From: an uncultured Gammaproteobacteria bacterium | GTDB taxonomy: Bacteria > Pseudomonadota > Gammaproteobacteria > PS1 > Pseudothioglobaceae | DNA: 34,276 bases | Assembly (NCBI GenBank): GCA_913047325.1 | Contig: CAJWTP010000010.1 | Coordinates: forward strand, 1-34,276 | Reading direction: 5' to 3' | Part shown: in pieces, positions 16,107-25,492 of the stretch | How the letters are laid out: the number at the start of each line of letters is the position of its first letter | How positions within the stretch are numbered: position 1 is the first letter of the stretch | Notes under the pieces: model-generated | Told to the model about the DNA's origin: nothing | Database searches by the model: none | What the model saw: only the letters and a program-made list of their open reading frames with translations | Position numbers and translations under genes: made by a program

Positions 16107-18554
16107 CTATATTTTAAAGTCATCGACCTTGAGGGCTTCAAGTACAACCTCATTTAGCCGCAACCAGTCGCCTTTTTCTTGTGCGCTTAGTACCTCAACC
16201 TCAACCAATTCGTCTAACCATTCTTCAAGGGTCGAGCTGGGTTCGTATTTGTGGCCAGCCTTTTTTACCTTTTGCCTGAGCGGTCTTAATGAAACACTAG
16301 CCTCGTAACCTTGAAATAAAATATTTAAAGGGTGGCCAGGAATATCTTTAAGGTTGGCAGAAAGACAACTGGAAAAATTTTCTAACAACCACTCAATATC
16401 CGCTACAGATTTTGCGCTAGAAGCAATTAGCCTATCGTTTATTTTAGTTCCTGTTAGCGAGAATGGGAAAACAAAAAATCTCAACACTAACTTGAAGAAT
16501 CGATTAACCGGAAAACTCTCAATATTAGCCAACATTGCATCGTCAGCCTCTTGAATCAGTTTAAGTATTGATAATCTGAAAACGCTCTGTATTTTTTCGT
16601 CGTTCTGGAATTTTTCTTCATATAGCTTCAAACAGGAGCTTATCTCGTACATCGCTGAAATTGCGTCGGCAAATCGACCTGATACCATTTCTTTGCGTTT
16701 TAATGAACCCGCTAGCAATAGCAGAGCGATATCGCTCAGGCAGGCAAACTTGGCGGACAATACTGATAAATTTCGGTAATGCTCTTTAGTATATTGATCG
16801 CCATGTGAACTAGCTAATCTTCCACGAGTCCAGGAAAAAAGGATTGCCCTTAGAAAATTCCTTATAAAGTTAGCGGCATGTTTTGTAAGCGCCTTGTCGA
16901 AATTAATAACCGACTCGCTATTATTGTCATGAAGCGCGGTCAACTCGTCTAACATTGTTTGATGACATCGAATAAGGCCTTGCCCAAAAATCATCAGACT
17001 TCTAGTAAGTATGTTTGCCCCCTCAACCGTGATCGCAACTGGAGCACCCGCATAGACATTAGCCACGTAATTCCTCTTGCCTTGTATAACTGCCCTACCG
17101 CCATGAACATCCATTGCATCTATGGCAGACTGCTGAAGCATCTGAGTATTGCGATATTTAACAATGGCAGATATTATCGATGGCCTATGGCCAGCATCAA
17201 GCGCCCAGGTTGAAAGGTTAATGTTTGCTGTAGCTCTGTATGCATTTGTAGCAAGGGTTGCTAGTTTTTCCTGGATTCCCTCCATATGAGCTATCGGGAT
17301 ACCAAACTGCTCTCTGGTTTGTGTATAGACGCTTGTTGTTAGAAGCATCGCCTGAGTTGCTGAGGCACCTGTAACCGGCAAAGAAATGCCTCTACCAACG
17401 CTTAGACACTCCATCAACATTCTCCAGCCATGCCCGAGCATCTTGTCTCCACCAATAACCCAGTCCATAGGTATGAAGACGTCTTCACCAATAATCGGGC
17501 CATTTTGAAAGGGTTCCCCGACTGGGAGATGACGATTACCTATCTTTACTCCTTGCGTCTTGCGAGGTATAAGTGCGCACGTAATGCCTAGGTCATTTTT
17601 TCCATGAAGAGGGTGATCTTCAGGCAGGAGATTGTCTGGATCGTATGCCTTAAAAGCCAAACCGACTACTGTAGCAATTGGGGCTAATGTGATATAACGC
17701 TTCTCCCAGTTAAGCCTTAATCCCAATACCTGTTCGCCTTCATATTCGCCATAACAAACAATTCCATTGTCAACCAGCGAACCGGCATCAGACCCCGCCA
17801 CAGTTGAAGTTAAACCGAAACAAGGAATCTCTTTACCTTGTGCTAAACGAGGCAAGTAGTGCTGTTTTTGTTCATCGGTGCCATACCTGAGCAAGAGTTC
17901 GCCCGGTCCAAGTGAATTCGGCACCATAACAGAAATACCCAATAGCTGTGAAGCTGAAGATAGCCTGCCAACGATTGTTGCGTGGGCGAAATGGGAAAAA
18001 CCTAAACCGTTATATTCTTTAGGGATAATAATTCCAAGAAATCCATTATCAAAAATGTAGCGCCAAGCCTCCTCAGGCAAATCTTGCTCCGAAAGCAACT
18101 CATAGGAGTTGATCATGGAACAAAGTGTTTCCACTTCATTGTTGACAAAGAGTTGTTCCTCTTCTGTTAATTGGGTAGCCTCAAGATCGCTCAATTCTTG
18201 CCAGTTAGGATTACCTTGAAATAGTTCAGCGTCCCACCAAACACCGCCCGCTTCGATTGCAATCTTCTCTGTCACACCAATCGGTGGTAGGGTCTTGCGC
18301 ATAGCATTGAATATTGGTTTTGTAAACACTGAAAGTCTTACTCCCTGAATAAGGAAGATTCCCGTTAGCAGCATTATTACGAATACAATCTGTGCAACTA
18401 AATGTCCGGCTATAAATGCAACCGGATATATCAATACAACTGCCAATAACCACATCTGCCACAACTTCGACTGTGTCTTAACCATCACAAGTGCAATCAA
18501 AACAAAAATTAATATCAATGATAGTAAGGGATATTGAGATATATTTTCTAACAT
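16107..18554 (-). CDS. fadE: Acyl-CoA dehydrogenase, large membrane-anchored type
   Basis: FadE catalyses the first oxidation of beta-oxidation, forming trans-2-enoyl-CoA with FAD. At 815 aa it matches E. coli FadE (814 aa) along its full length. Residues about 8-90 hold hydrophobic segments that would anchor it in the inner membrane. The acyl-CoA dehydrogenase core has FGLTSTVAGSDAG, SVGRGISLP and the catalytic base E511 in AITVEGANILTRS. The C-terminal third is the DUF1974-type extension typical of this subfamily. It is the first gene of the six-gene operon. An AAAGGA ribosome site lies eight bases before the ATG, and the gene is divergent from the AraC-type regulator. Confidence 0.95.
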   Translation of the reverse strand: MLENISQYPLLSLILIFVLIALVMVKTQSKLWQMWLLAVVLIYPVAFIAGHLVAQIVFVIMLLTGIFLIQGVRLSVFTKPIFNAMRKTLPPIGVTEKIAIEAGGVWWDAELFQGNPNWQELSDLEATQLTEEEQLFVNNEVETLCSMINSYELLSEQDLPEEAWRYIFDNGFLGIIIPKEYNGLGFSHFAHATIVGRLSSASQLLGISVMVPNSLGPGELLLRYGTDEQKQHYLPRLAQGKEIPCFGLTSTVAGSDAGSLVDNGIVCYGEYEGEQVLGLRLNWEKRYITLAPIATVVGLAFKAYDPDNLLPEDHPLHGKNDLGITCALIPRKTQGVKIGNRHLPVGEPFQNGPIIGEDVFIPMDWVIGGDKMLGHGWRMLMECLSVGRGISLPVTGASATQAMLLTTSVYTQTREQFGIPIAHMEGIQEKLATLATNAYRATANINLSTWALDAGHRPSIISAIVKYRNTQMLQQSAIDAMDVHGGRAVIQGKRNYVANVYAGAPVAITVEGANILTRSLMIFGQGLIRCHQTMLDELTALHDNNSESVINFDKALTKHAANFIRNFLRAILFSWTRGRLASSHGDQYTKEHYRNLSVLSAKFACLSDIALLLLAGSLKRKEMVSGRFADAISAMYEISSCLKLYEEKFQNDEKIQSVFRLSILKLIQEADDAMLANIESFPVNRFFKLVLRFFVFPFSLTGTKINDRLIASSAKSVADIEWLLENFSSCLSANLKDIPGHPLNILFQGYEASVSLRPLRQKVKKAGHKYEPSSTLEEWLDELVEVEVLSAQEKGDWLRLNEVVLEALKVDDFKI

Positions 18555-18643
18555 AAGAATTGTCCTTTATAAATAATAAGCGCAAATAAAGATGAGCACT
18601 TAATGAATGTGTAACAAGTATAGAGATAAAAATAGAAAATTAG

Positions 18644-18672
18644 TTGACATAATATAATAAAATATTGATACT
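18644..18672 (+). promoter_or_regulatory. Sigma-70-type promoter of the AraC-family gene
   Basis: A perfect -35 TTGACA (18644-18649) is followed by a 17-base spacer and GATACT (18667-18672), four of six matches to TATAAT. Transcription would start near 18679, about 22 bases before the ATG of the regulator gene. No comparably good promoter was found for fadE on the other strand of this 146-base gap. Confidence 0.55.
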
Positions 18673-18680
18673 TTATTATA
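18653..18680. promoter_or_regulatory. 9-bp inverted repeat, candidate operator
   Basis: TATAATAAA (18653-18661) and TTTATTATA (18672-18680) are perfect inverted repeats separated by 10 bases. The repeat covers the spacer, -10 and start region of the predicted regulator promoter and lies in the fadE upstream region, so it could serve autoregulation and fad control. All-AT arms raise the chance of coincidence. Confidence 0.4.
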
Positions 18681-18700
18681 ATTAACAATACTGAAATGGC

Positions 18701-19696
18701 ATGAATATACACAGCATTGCATGGAAATCAATATTAAGACTGCAGCAAATTTATCCTCAAGAGGTTGATGAGATATGCACTAGGATTGGTCTATCAAAAA
18801 TACTATTGTCGAGCGAAAACCTAACCCTACCTGTTGAAATATTTTTAAATTTTTTTATCGAAGCAGAGTCTGTATTTGATGATGAGCTGATATCGATCAA
18901 TTACTCTAGAATGGCACAAATCAGGCCAAACTACTCCGAACTATTAGGGCTTATTTTTGTTTACTCAAGGAATCTAAATGAAGGATTTAAATTACTTAGG
19001 AATTATATCAATATTGAACTAGAAGGAATGAATCTTGTAATTACTGAAGAGCAGGACATTGTCAAGATCCAGTCCGTTGCCGACCCGAGAATTAACCATG
19101 CCAGTCTTTACGAGAACTTATGTTTATCTGTGCTTGCCGCCTTTGTTAGGTCTAAACGTTACCAAATAAAATGCCTAAATACAAAATTACAACCAAGCAG
19201 TAAATCTAGTAAAGAAAAATCTATCTTCAATTGCCCTATCAAGTTCAATAGTGCCGACACTTCAATTGCGATTAGTCATAATACCTTTCAGCGAAAGAAC
19301 ACCGTTAGTAACCCAAAATTAGTCGCCTATTTAAGCAAACTTGCAAAAGAAAGGTTGCAACTGGAAATGCCGCAGAGAAATATTGTTGATAGAGTAGAAA
19401 TGTTATTTTTGAATTATGAAAACCGCTATAACAAAATCAACATTGAAGAAATCTCAATCCATCTAGGCATGAGTGTTAACTCTCTTCGCAATCAATTAGC
19501 CAAAAGCAATACAAATTTTCGACAAATATTTAATCAATTTAAATTGAAAAGGGCAAAGTTAATACTTAAAGAAGGCCGTTCGGTTCAGATCACTGCATAC
19601 CTTTTAGGATACTCTGAATCTTCCTCGTTTATTAGATGGTTTATTGGTCAAACAAAAATCTCGCCAAACAATTACAAGGATAGTATTAGAAATTAA
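18701..19696 (+). CDS. AraC-family transcriptional regulator
   Basis: The 331-aa protein has a C-terminal AraC/XylS DNA-binding domain at about residues 240-325: a first helix-turn-helix in IEEISIHLGMSVNSLRNQL and a second in ITAYLLGYSESSSFIRWF, followed by the closing segment SPNNYK. The N-terminal 200 residues look like the ligand-sensing domain of the OruR/ArgR-like AraC group (PF12625-type). It is divergent from fadE, 146 bases away, so it is the best candidate for controlling the fad operon, presumably in response to a fatty acid or acyl-CoA. That role is inferred from position. It ends only seven bases from the convergent yqeY-like gene with no visible terminator. Confidence 0.88.
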   Translation: MNIHSIAWKSILRLQQIYPQEVDEICTRIGLSKILLSSENLTLPVEIFLNFFIEAESVFDDELISINYSRMAQIRPNYSELLGLIFVYSRNLNEGFKLLRNYINIELEGMNLVITEEQDIVKIQSVADPRINHASLYENLCLSVLAAFVRSKRYQIKCLNTKLQPSSKSSKEKSIFNCPIKFNSADTSIAISHNTFQRKNTVSNPKLVAYLSKLAKERLQLEMPQRNIVDRVEMLFLNYENRYNKINIEEISIHLGMSVNSLRNQLAKSNTNFRQIFNQFKLKRAKLILKEGRSVQITAYLLGYSESSSFIRWFIGQTKISPNNYKDSIRN

Positions 19697-19703
19697 AGTG
19701 ACT

Positions 19704-20150
19704 CTACGACAGTCTAGATTTAATTAGTTGAGAGACTAAAGACATGTCGGCCTTGCCCTGAAGTTGAACTTTGAGCATACCCATAAGCTTACCCATATCT
19801 TTCATAGAATTCGCCCCAGAATCGTTAATTGCTTTATCTACAACTAACGCTACCTCTTCATCGCTTAGCTGTTCTGGCATATAGTTATTAATAATCTCCA
19901 ACTCTGCCTCTTCGATTTCAACAAGATCAGTACGACCAGCATCTGAGAACTGGGAAATCGAGTCCTTTCGTTGTTTGACCATTTTTTGAATAACAGTCAT
20001 CACCTGGGCATCGTCTAGCTCGATACGTTCATCGATTTCTTTTTTCTTGATTGCCTCAAGTATCATACGAACTGCTTTGAGGGCTTGTTTGTCTTTAGCT
20101 TTCATTGCTGACTTCATGTCATCAGTAATGCGTTGTTTTAGCTCAGACAT
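19704..20150 (-). CDS. yqeY: GatB/YqeY-domain protein
   Basis: YqeY proteins are small (about 150 aa) proteins related to the C-terminal tail domain of the GatB amidotransferase subunit, which contacts tRNA. The 148 residues are helical and charged: MKAKDKQALKAVRMILEAIK near the start, then IEEAELEIINNYMPEQLSDEE and a glycine-rich MGKLMGMLK typical of the family. It follows rpsU by 30 bases, the order rpsU-yqeY common in bacteria, here at the end of the ribosomal cluster. No cellular role is firmly established for the family; a tRNA-linked role is suggested by homology. Confidence 0.9.
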   Translation of the reverse strand: MSELKQRITDDMKSAMKAKDKQALKAVRMILEAIKKKEIDERIELDDAQVMTVIQKMVKQRKDSISQFSDAGRTDLVEIEEAELEIINNYMPEQLSDEEVALVVDKAINDSGANSMKDMGKLMGMLKVQLQGKADMSLVSQLIKSRLS

Positions 20151-20180
20151 TTTATTGTAAGGCTGGACTTATAAAATCAA

Positions 20181-20396
20181 TTAATACATGCGTTTACGAT
20201 AAACGCGATTTTTAGCCCTTTCCTTGTGTGTTCTTTTCACTGCTGCAGCCTTCTTACGCTTGTTTACCCATGTCGGCTTTTCATAAAATTCTTTCTTTCT
20301 AACATCAGTAATAACACCCGCTCTATCGCACAAACGACGGAAGCGACGAAGTGCAATATCGAATGGCTCGTTGTCTCTAACTTTAATTGAAGGCAT
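20181..20396 (-). CDS. rpsU: 30S ribosomal protein S21
   Basis: S21 is a small basic 30S protein that helps recognise the mRNA Shine-Dalgarno sequence. The 71-aa length and the sequences [18 protein letters not shown] and [14 protein letters not shown] are classic. It lies 24 bases after rplQ, with an AAGGAAT ribosome site and no terminator between, so it appears to be an added gene of the alpha operon. In many gammaproteobacteria rpsU instead heads the rpsU-dnaG-rpoD operon, which is absent here. Confidence 0.97.
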   Translation of the reverse strand: MPSIKVRDNEPFDIALRRFRRLCDRAGVITDVRKKEFYEKPTWVNKRKKAAAVKRTHKERAKNRVYRKRMY

Positions 20397-20420
20397 ATAT
20401 TTATTCCTTTAAGATTCTGC

Positions 20421-20816
20421 TTATGATTCTTCTATGTCAGCTTCAACCTGCTGACCCCCCTCGAAGTCAACCAATTGAACTAAAGCCATTGGAGCCTTAT
20501 CTCCAGTGCGAAAGCCCGCCTTGAGAACGCGCACATAGCCACCAGGACGGTCTTTATAAAATGGACCCAACTCAGTAAACAACTTAGCCACCATCGCATC
20601 ATCGCGCAACTTTGAAAATACATGACGACGATTAGCAACACTGTCTGACTTCGCCATGGTAATTAATGGTTCAACAACGCGTCTCAACTCCTTAGCTTTC
20701 GGCAATGTGGTTTTGATTGCTTCATGCAAGAACAGCGAATTAGCCATATTCTTAAACATCGCCTTTCTGTGAGATGAGTTACGGTTTAATTGTCTACCTG
20801 ACTTTCTATGTCTCAT
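20421..20816 (-). CDS. rplQ: 50S ribosomal protein L17
   Basis: L17 is a 50S protein near the peptide exit tunnel and is normally the last gene of the alpha operon. The 131-aa protein starts with [19 protein letters not shown] and contains [15 protein letters not shown] and [18 protein letters not shown], all typical. The C-terminus is short and acidic (ADIEES). It follows rpoA by nine bases. Here rpsU and yqeY continue after it. Confidence 0.97.
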   Translation of the reverse strand: MRHRKSGRQLNRNSSHRKAMFKNMANSLFLHEAIKTTLPKAKELRRVVEPLITMAKSDSVANRRHVFSKLRDDAMVAKLFTELGPFYKDRPGGYVRVLKAGFRTGDKAPMALVQLVDFEGGQQVEADIEES

Positions 20817-20825
20817 TATTAATCC

Positions 20826-21806
20826 TTATTCACTCATTAGGTCTACTGGCGGCCAGTTTTCAATCTCTGTGCCGAGTTCAAGACCTTTTTCAGTTAGTAC
20901 TTCTTTAATTTCATTAAGTGATTTACGACCTAGGTTAGGTGTTCTCAATAAGTCTTGTTCAGATTTTTGAATCAAATCACCAATGTAATATATTTGTTCT
21001 GCCTTTAGGCAGTTAGCAGAGCGCACAGTTAACTCCAACTCGTCTACGGCCGATAAGTACATCGGCGGGAAGTCGTCAGAGGTTGGTTGTGGTTCTTCCT
21101 CTTCAACAGGCTCAAGCTCTACAAATGACGAAAGCTGATCTTGCAGTATGGTTGCTGCACGCTTAACCGCCCCTTCGGCGTCTACAGAACCGTTAGTTTC
21201 AATGACGATGTTAAGTCTATCAAGATTTACTTTTTGCTCCACACGTGCTGACTCAACCGTAAAAGCAACTCTCTTGATTGGCGAAAAGCTGGCATCCAGT
21301 TTCATATTGCCAATAGTTTCTGACTCACTATTACGAGCAACAGCTACGTCATAGCCAACACCTGTACCAATCACAATAGTTAATCTGATTTTTCCACCAT
21401 TATTAACAGTCGCGATAACTTTCTCAGGATTGTAGACCGAAACATCTGTACCGTTTGCTTCGATATCAGCAACAGTAACTTCACACGGCCCCTCCTTCTC
21501 AATCACCACTGTGGTGGTATCACCCGTACTAAGACCTACTGAAGCTTCTTTTAAGTTAAGAAGAATGTCAAGGACATCCTCCTGAACACCTTCAATGGTA
21601 GAGAATTCATGCATTACACCATCAATAGCAACGTCTGTTATTGCCGATCCAACCATTGAAGACAACAAAGTTCTTCTCAGTGAGTTACCTAATGTATGTC
21701 CGAATCCGCGCTCGAAAGGTTCGAGAACCACACGGTACTCGTTTTTAGATAATTCAACTGAGTCAACTAACTTTGGCTTTAAAAAATCTCTTGCACTTCC
21801 TTGCAT
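20826..21806 (-). CDS. rpoA: DNA-directed RNA polymerase subunit alpha
   Basis: Alpha dimerises to nucleate RNA polymerase assembly, and its C-terminal domain binds UP elements and activators. The 326-aa protein has the assembly domain (about 1-235) with [20 protein letters not shown] and a C-terminal domain (about 250-320) with [18 protein letters not shown], joined by an acidic, Pro-rich linker. It lies in the standard place between rpsD and rplQ, nine bases from each. Confidence 0.98.
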   Translation of the reverse strand: MQGSARDFLKPKLVDSVELSKNEYRVVLEPFERGFGHTLGNSLRRTLLSSMVGSAITDVAIDGVMHEFSTIEGVQEDVLDILLNLKEASVGLSTGDTTTVVIEKEGPCEVTVADIEANGTDVSVYNPEKVIATVNNGGKIRLTIVIGTGVGYDVAVARNSESETIGNMKLDASFSPIKRVAFTVESARVEQKVNLDRLNIVIETNGSVDAEGAVKRAATILQDQLSSFVELEPVEEEEPQPTSDDFPPMYLSAVDELELTVRSANCLKAEQIYYIGDLIQKSEQDLLRTPNLGRKSLNEIKEVLTEKGLELGTEIENWPPVDLMSE

Positions 21807-21815
21807 ATTTATTTC

Positions 21816-22442
21816 CTATTTAGAATACAATTCGACGATCAAATGTTCTGAAATATCTGCTGACAGTTCATTTCTAAGTGGTGCGCTCTTAAAGACACCT
21901 TTTAATGCTTTGTTGTCAACATCAACCCATTCTGCTGTACCGCTCTGTTCAGCTAGTTCAATAGATAATTGAACTCGATTTTGTTTTTTTGCTTTTTCTC
22001 TAACGGCAATCTCATCATTTGCGCTGACTTGATAAGATGGAATATTTACAACCTTACCATTCACTAAAATTGACTTATGTGAAACCAATTGCCTTGCTTC
22101 GGCTCGTGTTGAAGCAAAACCCATACGATATACCACATTATCAAGACGGCACTCTAGCAATGACAACAGGTTTTCACCCGTTGAGCCTTTTTTAGAGCTG
22201 GCTTTTTTGTAATAAAGTCGAAACTGCTTTTCTAGAATCCCGTAAATACGCCTAACTTTCTGTTTTTCACGCAACTGTAGACCGTATTCACTACCTTTTT
22301 GACGTCGGGCGTTGACGCCATGCGCGCCAGGCAATTGTGTTAATTTACATTTCGAATCAATCGATCTAACGCCACTCTTAAGTTCTAGGTCGACGCCTTC
22401 GCGACGAGCTAGTTTACATGTGGGACCAGTATATCTTGCCAT
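21816..22442 (-). CDS. rpsD: 30S ribosomal protein S4
   Basis: S4 is a primary 16S rRNA binder that starts 30S assembly and, in E. coli, represses its own operon. The 208-aa protein begins [16 protein letters not shown] and has the S4 RNA-binding domain around residues 95-155 ([20 protein letters not shown], then [13 protein letters not shown]). It lacks the four-cysteine zinc cluster found in some S4 forms (only C9 and C32 in the N-terminal region). Confidence 0.98.
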   Translation of the reverse strand: MARYTGPTCKLARREGVDLELKSGVRSIDSKCKLTQLPGAHGVNARRQKGSEYGLQLREKQKVRRIYGILEKQFRLYYKKASSKKGSTGENLLSLLECRLDNVVYRMGFASTRAEARQLVSHKSILVNGKVVNIPSYQVSANDEIAVREKAKKQNRVQLSIELAEQSGTAEWVDVDNKALKGVFKSAPLRNELSADISEHLIVELYSK

Positions 22443-22451
22443 AATCTACCC

Positions 22452-22838
22452 TTAAACTCTACGTTTTTTAGAAGGACGACAACCGTTATGAGGGATTGGA
22501 GTCACATCTGTTATTGATTGTATTTTTAAGCCCTGCGCATTAAGTCCACGGATAGCTGAATCTCTCCCTGGACCAGGACCTTTTACACGTACATCAAGAT
22601 TCTTCATGCCAAGTGCTTGCGCTTGCTCACCACAATTTCCAGCGGCAACCTGAGCCGCAAAAGGGGTTGACTTTCTAGAACCTCTAAAGCCAGCACCACC
22701 TGATGTTGCCCAACACAATGCATTACCATGACGATCAGTAATCATGACAATCGTATTATTAAAAGTTGCATGTATATGTGCAATGCCGTCTGAAACGATT
22801 TTCTTGGATTTTTTCTTTGTTGTTTGTACTTTCGCCAT
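22452..22838 (-). CDS. rpsK: 30S ribosomal protein S11
   Basis: S11 lines the platform of the 30S subunit near the mRNA exit and Shine-Dalgarno helix. The 128-aa protein shows [37 protein letters not shown] and the invariant tail [14 protein letters not shown]. It stands between rpsM and rpsD in the alpha operon, with gaps of 16 and 9 bases. Confidence 0.98.
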   Translation of the reverse strand: MAKVQTTKKKSKKIVSDGIAHIHATFNNTIVMITDRHGNALCWATSGGAGFRGSRKSTPFAAQVAAGNCGEQAQALGMKNLDVRVKGPGPGRDSAIRGLNAQGLKIQSITDVTPIPHNGCRPSKKRRV

Positions 22839-22854
22839 AAATGCCTTACCTTGA

Positions 22855-23208
22855 TTATTTAATTAAACGACGAGGACCCTTGCGAGTTCTAGCGTTAGTT
22901 TTTGTTCTTTGGCCACGCACAGGAAGAGACTTTCTATGGCGAATGCCTCGATAGCAACCTAAATCTCTGAGACGTTTGATATTCATTGCAATATCACGTC
23001 TTAAGTCACCTTCAACCTCATACTGAGCAACAGCAGAGCGAATCAAATCTAACTGCTCTTCTGAGAGTGCAGCGACTTTTGTGCTTGGATCTAATTTGAG
23101 TGCTTCACAAATTTGTTTTGATCTTGTTTGACCAACACCAAAAATTGATTGCAAGCCAATTACAATGTGCTTGTTTGTTGGAATATTTATTCCTGCAATT
23201 CGTGCCAT
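22855..23208 (-). CDS. rpsM: 30S ribosomal protein S13
   Basis: S13 contacts tRNA and forms bridges to the 50S subunit from the 30S head. The 117-aa protein starts [14 protein letters not shown], has the helix-hairpin-helix [14 protein letters not shown] and the typical [20 protein letters not shown] tail. It is the first gene of the alpha operon and follows rpmJ after the longest gap of the ribosomal cluster (114 bases), where a separate promoter or leader would lie. Confidence 0.98.
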   Translation of the reverse strand: MARIAGINIPTNKHIVIGLQSIFGVGQTRSKQICEALKLDPSTKVAALSEEQLDLIRSAVAQYEVEGDLRRDIAMNIKRLRDLGCYRGIRHRKSLPVRGQRTKTNARTRKGPRRLIK

Positions 23209-23322
23209 AAAGTATACCTATATCCCTTTAAATTCTTAACATGAGCGAGTTTTTTTCGTTCATCATTTTAAAAACCAAAAAACGTGAAATTTTACGTTGT
23301 AAATCAAGCATTGTCAATGAAA
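23209..23322 (-). promoter_or_regulatory. spc/alpha operon junction with weak hairpin
   Basis: This 114-base non-coding gap is much longer than the others inside the cluster. At 23281-23298 it holds an imperfect palindrome; on the minus strand the arms AACGT and ACGTT flank AAAATTTC and are followed by a T-rich run. It could be a weak terminator of the spc operon or part of the S4-responsive alpha leader. No clear -35/-10 pair was identified. Confidence 0.35.
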
Positions 23323-23436
23323 TTATCCTTGTCTTTGCTTATGTCGTGGCTCTTTACAGATAACACGAATTACACCGTTTCTTTTAATAATTTTGCAATC
23401 TTTACAGATTTTTTTTACAGATGCTCTTACTTTCAT
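23323..23436 (-). CDS. rpmJ: 50S ribosomal protein L36
   Basis: L36 is the smallest 50S protein. Its 37-residue reading frame on the minus strand begins [15 protein letters not shown] and ends EPRHKQRQG. It is the zinc-binding form, with C11, C14, C27 and H33 all present. An AAGGATTGG ribosome site lies before the ATG, nine bases after the secY stop. This is the standard last gene of the spc operon. Confidence 0.97.
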   Translation of the reverse strand: MKVRASVKKICKDCKIIKRNGVIRVICKEPRHKQRQG

Positions 23437-23445
23437 AACCAATCC

Positions 23446-24747
23446 TTACTTTAAGTTCGCCTTACGCATCAAACCTTCATATTGATTTGACATCATATGA
23501 GATTGCGCCTGAGCAATAAAATCCATCACCACAACAACAATAATCAGAAGACTTGTGCCGCCAAAATAGAAAGGCACATTCCAGTACAATATCAAAAACT
23601 CTGGAAGCAAACAAACTCCAGTAATATAGATTGCGCCAACTGCAGTTAGTCTTGTTGTCACAGTATCAATATAATCTGCTGAATGCTGGCCAGGTCGTAT
23701 ACCCGGTATGAAGCCACCAGACTTACGCAGATTGTCAGCTGTATCCTTAGCGTTAAATGTTAATGCTGTATAGAAAAAAGCAAAAAACATAATCGCCGAA
23801 GCATAGAACATAATGTATAGCGGCTGTCCTGGCGATAGACTTGAAGTGATATTTGCTAACCAGCCCAACCCTTCAGTTTGTGAAAACCATCCACCCAGTG
23901 TTGCAGGAAAAAGGATAATGCTAGAGGCAAAAATTGGTGGAATAACGCCAGCCATATTAATTTTTAGTGGCAAGTATGAACTTTGCCCGCCAACCATTTT
24001 CCGACCTTGTTGGCGTTTAGCATAATTCACAGTAATACGTCTTTGGCCCCTTTCCATAAAGACAATAAAACCCATCACAAGGGCAGCCATAATTAGTATA
24101 AGCACAACCGCAAAAACACTTAATTCGCCGGTACTTACCATACTTAGAGTATTTCCTAATGAGACAGGCAAACCGGCTACTATACCTGCAAAAATAATCA
24201 TTGATATGCCGTTACCTACACCCTTTTCACTGATTTGTTCACCTAACCACATCAAGAATAGAGTTCCGGTCGTCAACGTCACAACGGTGACAAAGCTAAA
24301 TGTCAATCCAGGATTCGTTACTAGAGCAACACCGCCTCCTGATTGAGATTGCAATGCAATTGAGATACCATAAGATTGAAAAACCGCCAAAAATACAGTT
24401 CCCATCCGTGTGTACTGCGTAATTTTTCTTCTACCGCGTTCACCTTCTTTCTTTAGTTGCTCAAAGTGAGGCACTACAGAAGTCATCAATGTCATAATAA
24501 TTGATGATGATATATAGGGCATTATTCCTAGAGTGAATATAGATAAGCGCTCTAATGCTCCACCTGAGAACATATTGAACATACCCAGAATACCGTCTCT
24601 ATTATCTTCCACTAAAGATGCAAGCGCAGTCTGCGATATGAATGGGATTACAATATGCGTTCCCAGTCTAAAAATGACCAACGCACCCAATAGATAAAGG
24701 ATGCGTTTTAATAGATCTTCACTAAGTCCTAATGGTGATTGGCTCAT
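23446..24747 (-). CDS. secY: Protein translocase subunit SecY
   Basis: SecY forms the channel of the Sec translocon in the inner membrane, through which secreted proteins (such as the TAXI binding protein here) and membrane proteins pass. The 433-aa protein has ten hydrophobic segments. Typical blocks include [15 protein letters not shown], the cytoplasmic loop [29 protein letters not shown] and the C-terminal [11 protein letters not shown]. It lies between rplO and rpmJ in the spc operon. Confidence 0.98.
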   Translation of the reverse strand: MSQSPLGLSEDLLKRILYLLGALVIFRLGTHIVIPFISQTALASLVEDNRDGILGMFNMFSGGALERLSIFTLGIMPYISSSIIMTLMTSVVPHFEQLKKEGERGRRKITQYTRMGTVFLAVFQSYGISIALQSQSGGGVALVTNPGLTFSFVTVVTLTTGTLFLMWLGEQISEKGVGNGISMIIFAGIVAGLPVSLGNTLSMVSTGELSVFAVVLILIMAALVMGFIVFMERGQRRITVNYAKRQQGRKMVGGQSSYLPLKINMAGVIPPIFASSIILFPATLGGWFSQTEGLGWLANITSSLSPGQPLYIMFYASAIMFFAFFYTALTFNAKDTADNLRKSGGFIPGIRPGQHSADYIDTVTTRLTAVGAIYITGVCLLPEFLILYWNVPFYFGGTSLLIIVVVVMDFIAQAQSHMMSNQYEGLMRKANLK

Positions 24748-24751
24748 TTCA

Positions 24752-25186
24752 TTACTCTTTTATTGTACCTTTGGCTGCTTCAATGGCGGCTTTAGCGCCC
24801 TTAGTTGCCTTGATACCAGTTAAATTCACAGCACGTGTAATCTCACCCGAAAGCATTACCTTAACTCTTAAGATATTCTTTGTGACGAGATTGTTCTGCT
24901 TCAGCACATCAATATTGATGTCTGTCTCAGTCAACCTGTCAAGTTGAGAAAGTGTGACTTGAGAAGTGGTTCTAGAAATGCGAGAAGTAAATCCAACCTT
25001 TGGAAGCCTTCTTTGCAAAGGCATTTGTCCACCCTCAAAACCTATCTTGGTAAAACCCCCCGAACGGGACTGTTGTCCATTATGACCGCGACCACAGGTT
25101 TTTCCTAAACCCGATCCCATGCCGCGACCAACACGTTTTCTGGAAGATTTTTCGCCCACTGCAGGCTTAATTGTATTAAGTTTCAT
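24752..25186 (-). CDS. rplO: 50S ribosomal protein L15
   Basis: L15 is a late-assembly 50S protein with a long basic N-terminal arm threaded into 23S rRNA. The 144-aa protein starts [20 protein letters not shown], followed by the glycine-rich [20 protein letters not shown] and [17 protein letters not shown], all characteristic. It sits three bases after rpmD and four before secY. Confidence 0.98.
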   Translation of the reverse strand: MKLNTIKPAVGEKSSRKRVGRGMGSGLGKTCGRGHNGQQSRSGGFTKIGFEGGQMPLQRRLPKVGFTSRISRTTSQVTLSQLDRLTETDINIDVLKQNNLVTKNILRVKVMLSGEITRAVNLTGIKATKGAKAAIEAAKGTIKE

Positions 25187-25189
25187 TTG

Positions 25190-25492
25190 TTAACCCTCTA
25201 CTCTTAATAAGTAAGACACTTTATTTATCATTCCCCTTACTTCGGCTGTATCTTGCAGTTCAACTGTATGGTTAATTCGCTTTAATCCTAGACCAGCTAT
25301 GGTAGCGCGATGCGAAGGTAAACGACCATTAAAACTTTTAACCAAAGTCACACTAACTGTCGGCTTCTTAGCTGGTGCTTTTTTAGTCTCAGCCTTTGCT
25401 GTTGTAGCTTTCTTTGCTTCAGTTTTTGCTGTAGTTTTCTTAGCAGGCGCTTTTTTTGGCGCCGCTTTTTTTTCTACTTTCTCTTCAGCCAT
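25190..25492 (-). CDS. rpmD: 50S ribosomal protein L30 with Lys/Ala-rich N-terminal extension
   Basis: L30 is a small 50S protein; the usual bacterial form is about 60 aa. Here the core begins at about residue 45 ([20 protein letters not shown]) and ends LLRVEG, while residues 1-44 are an added Lys, Ala and Thr-rich segment with 15 lysines and the unit KKAPAKK at 13-19 and again at 37-43. I start at the ATG at 25492, which overlaps the rpsE TGA by one base; a GTG just before it is less likely. The extension resembles histone H1-like basic tails and is probably disordered. It does not disrupt the reading frame, and its position in the spc operon is standard. Confidence 0.95.
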   Translation of the reverse strand: MAEEKVEKKAAPKKAPAKKTTAKTEAKKATTAKAETKKAPAKKPTVSVTLVKSFNGRLPSHRATIAGLGLKRINHTVELQDTAEVRGMINKVSYLLRVEG

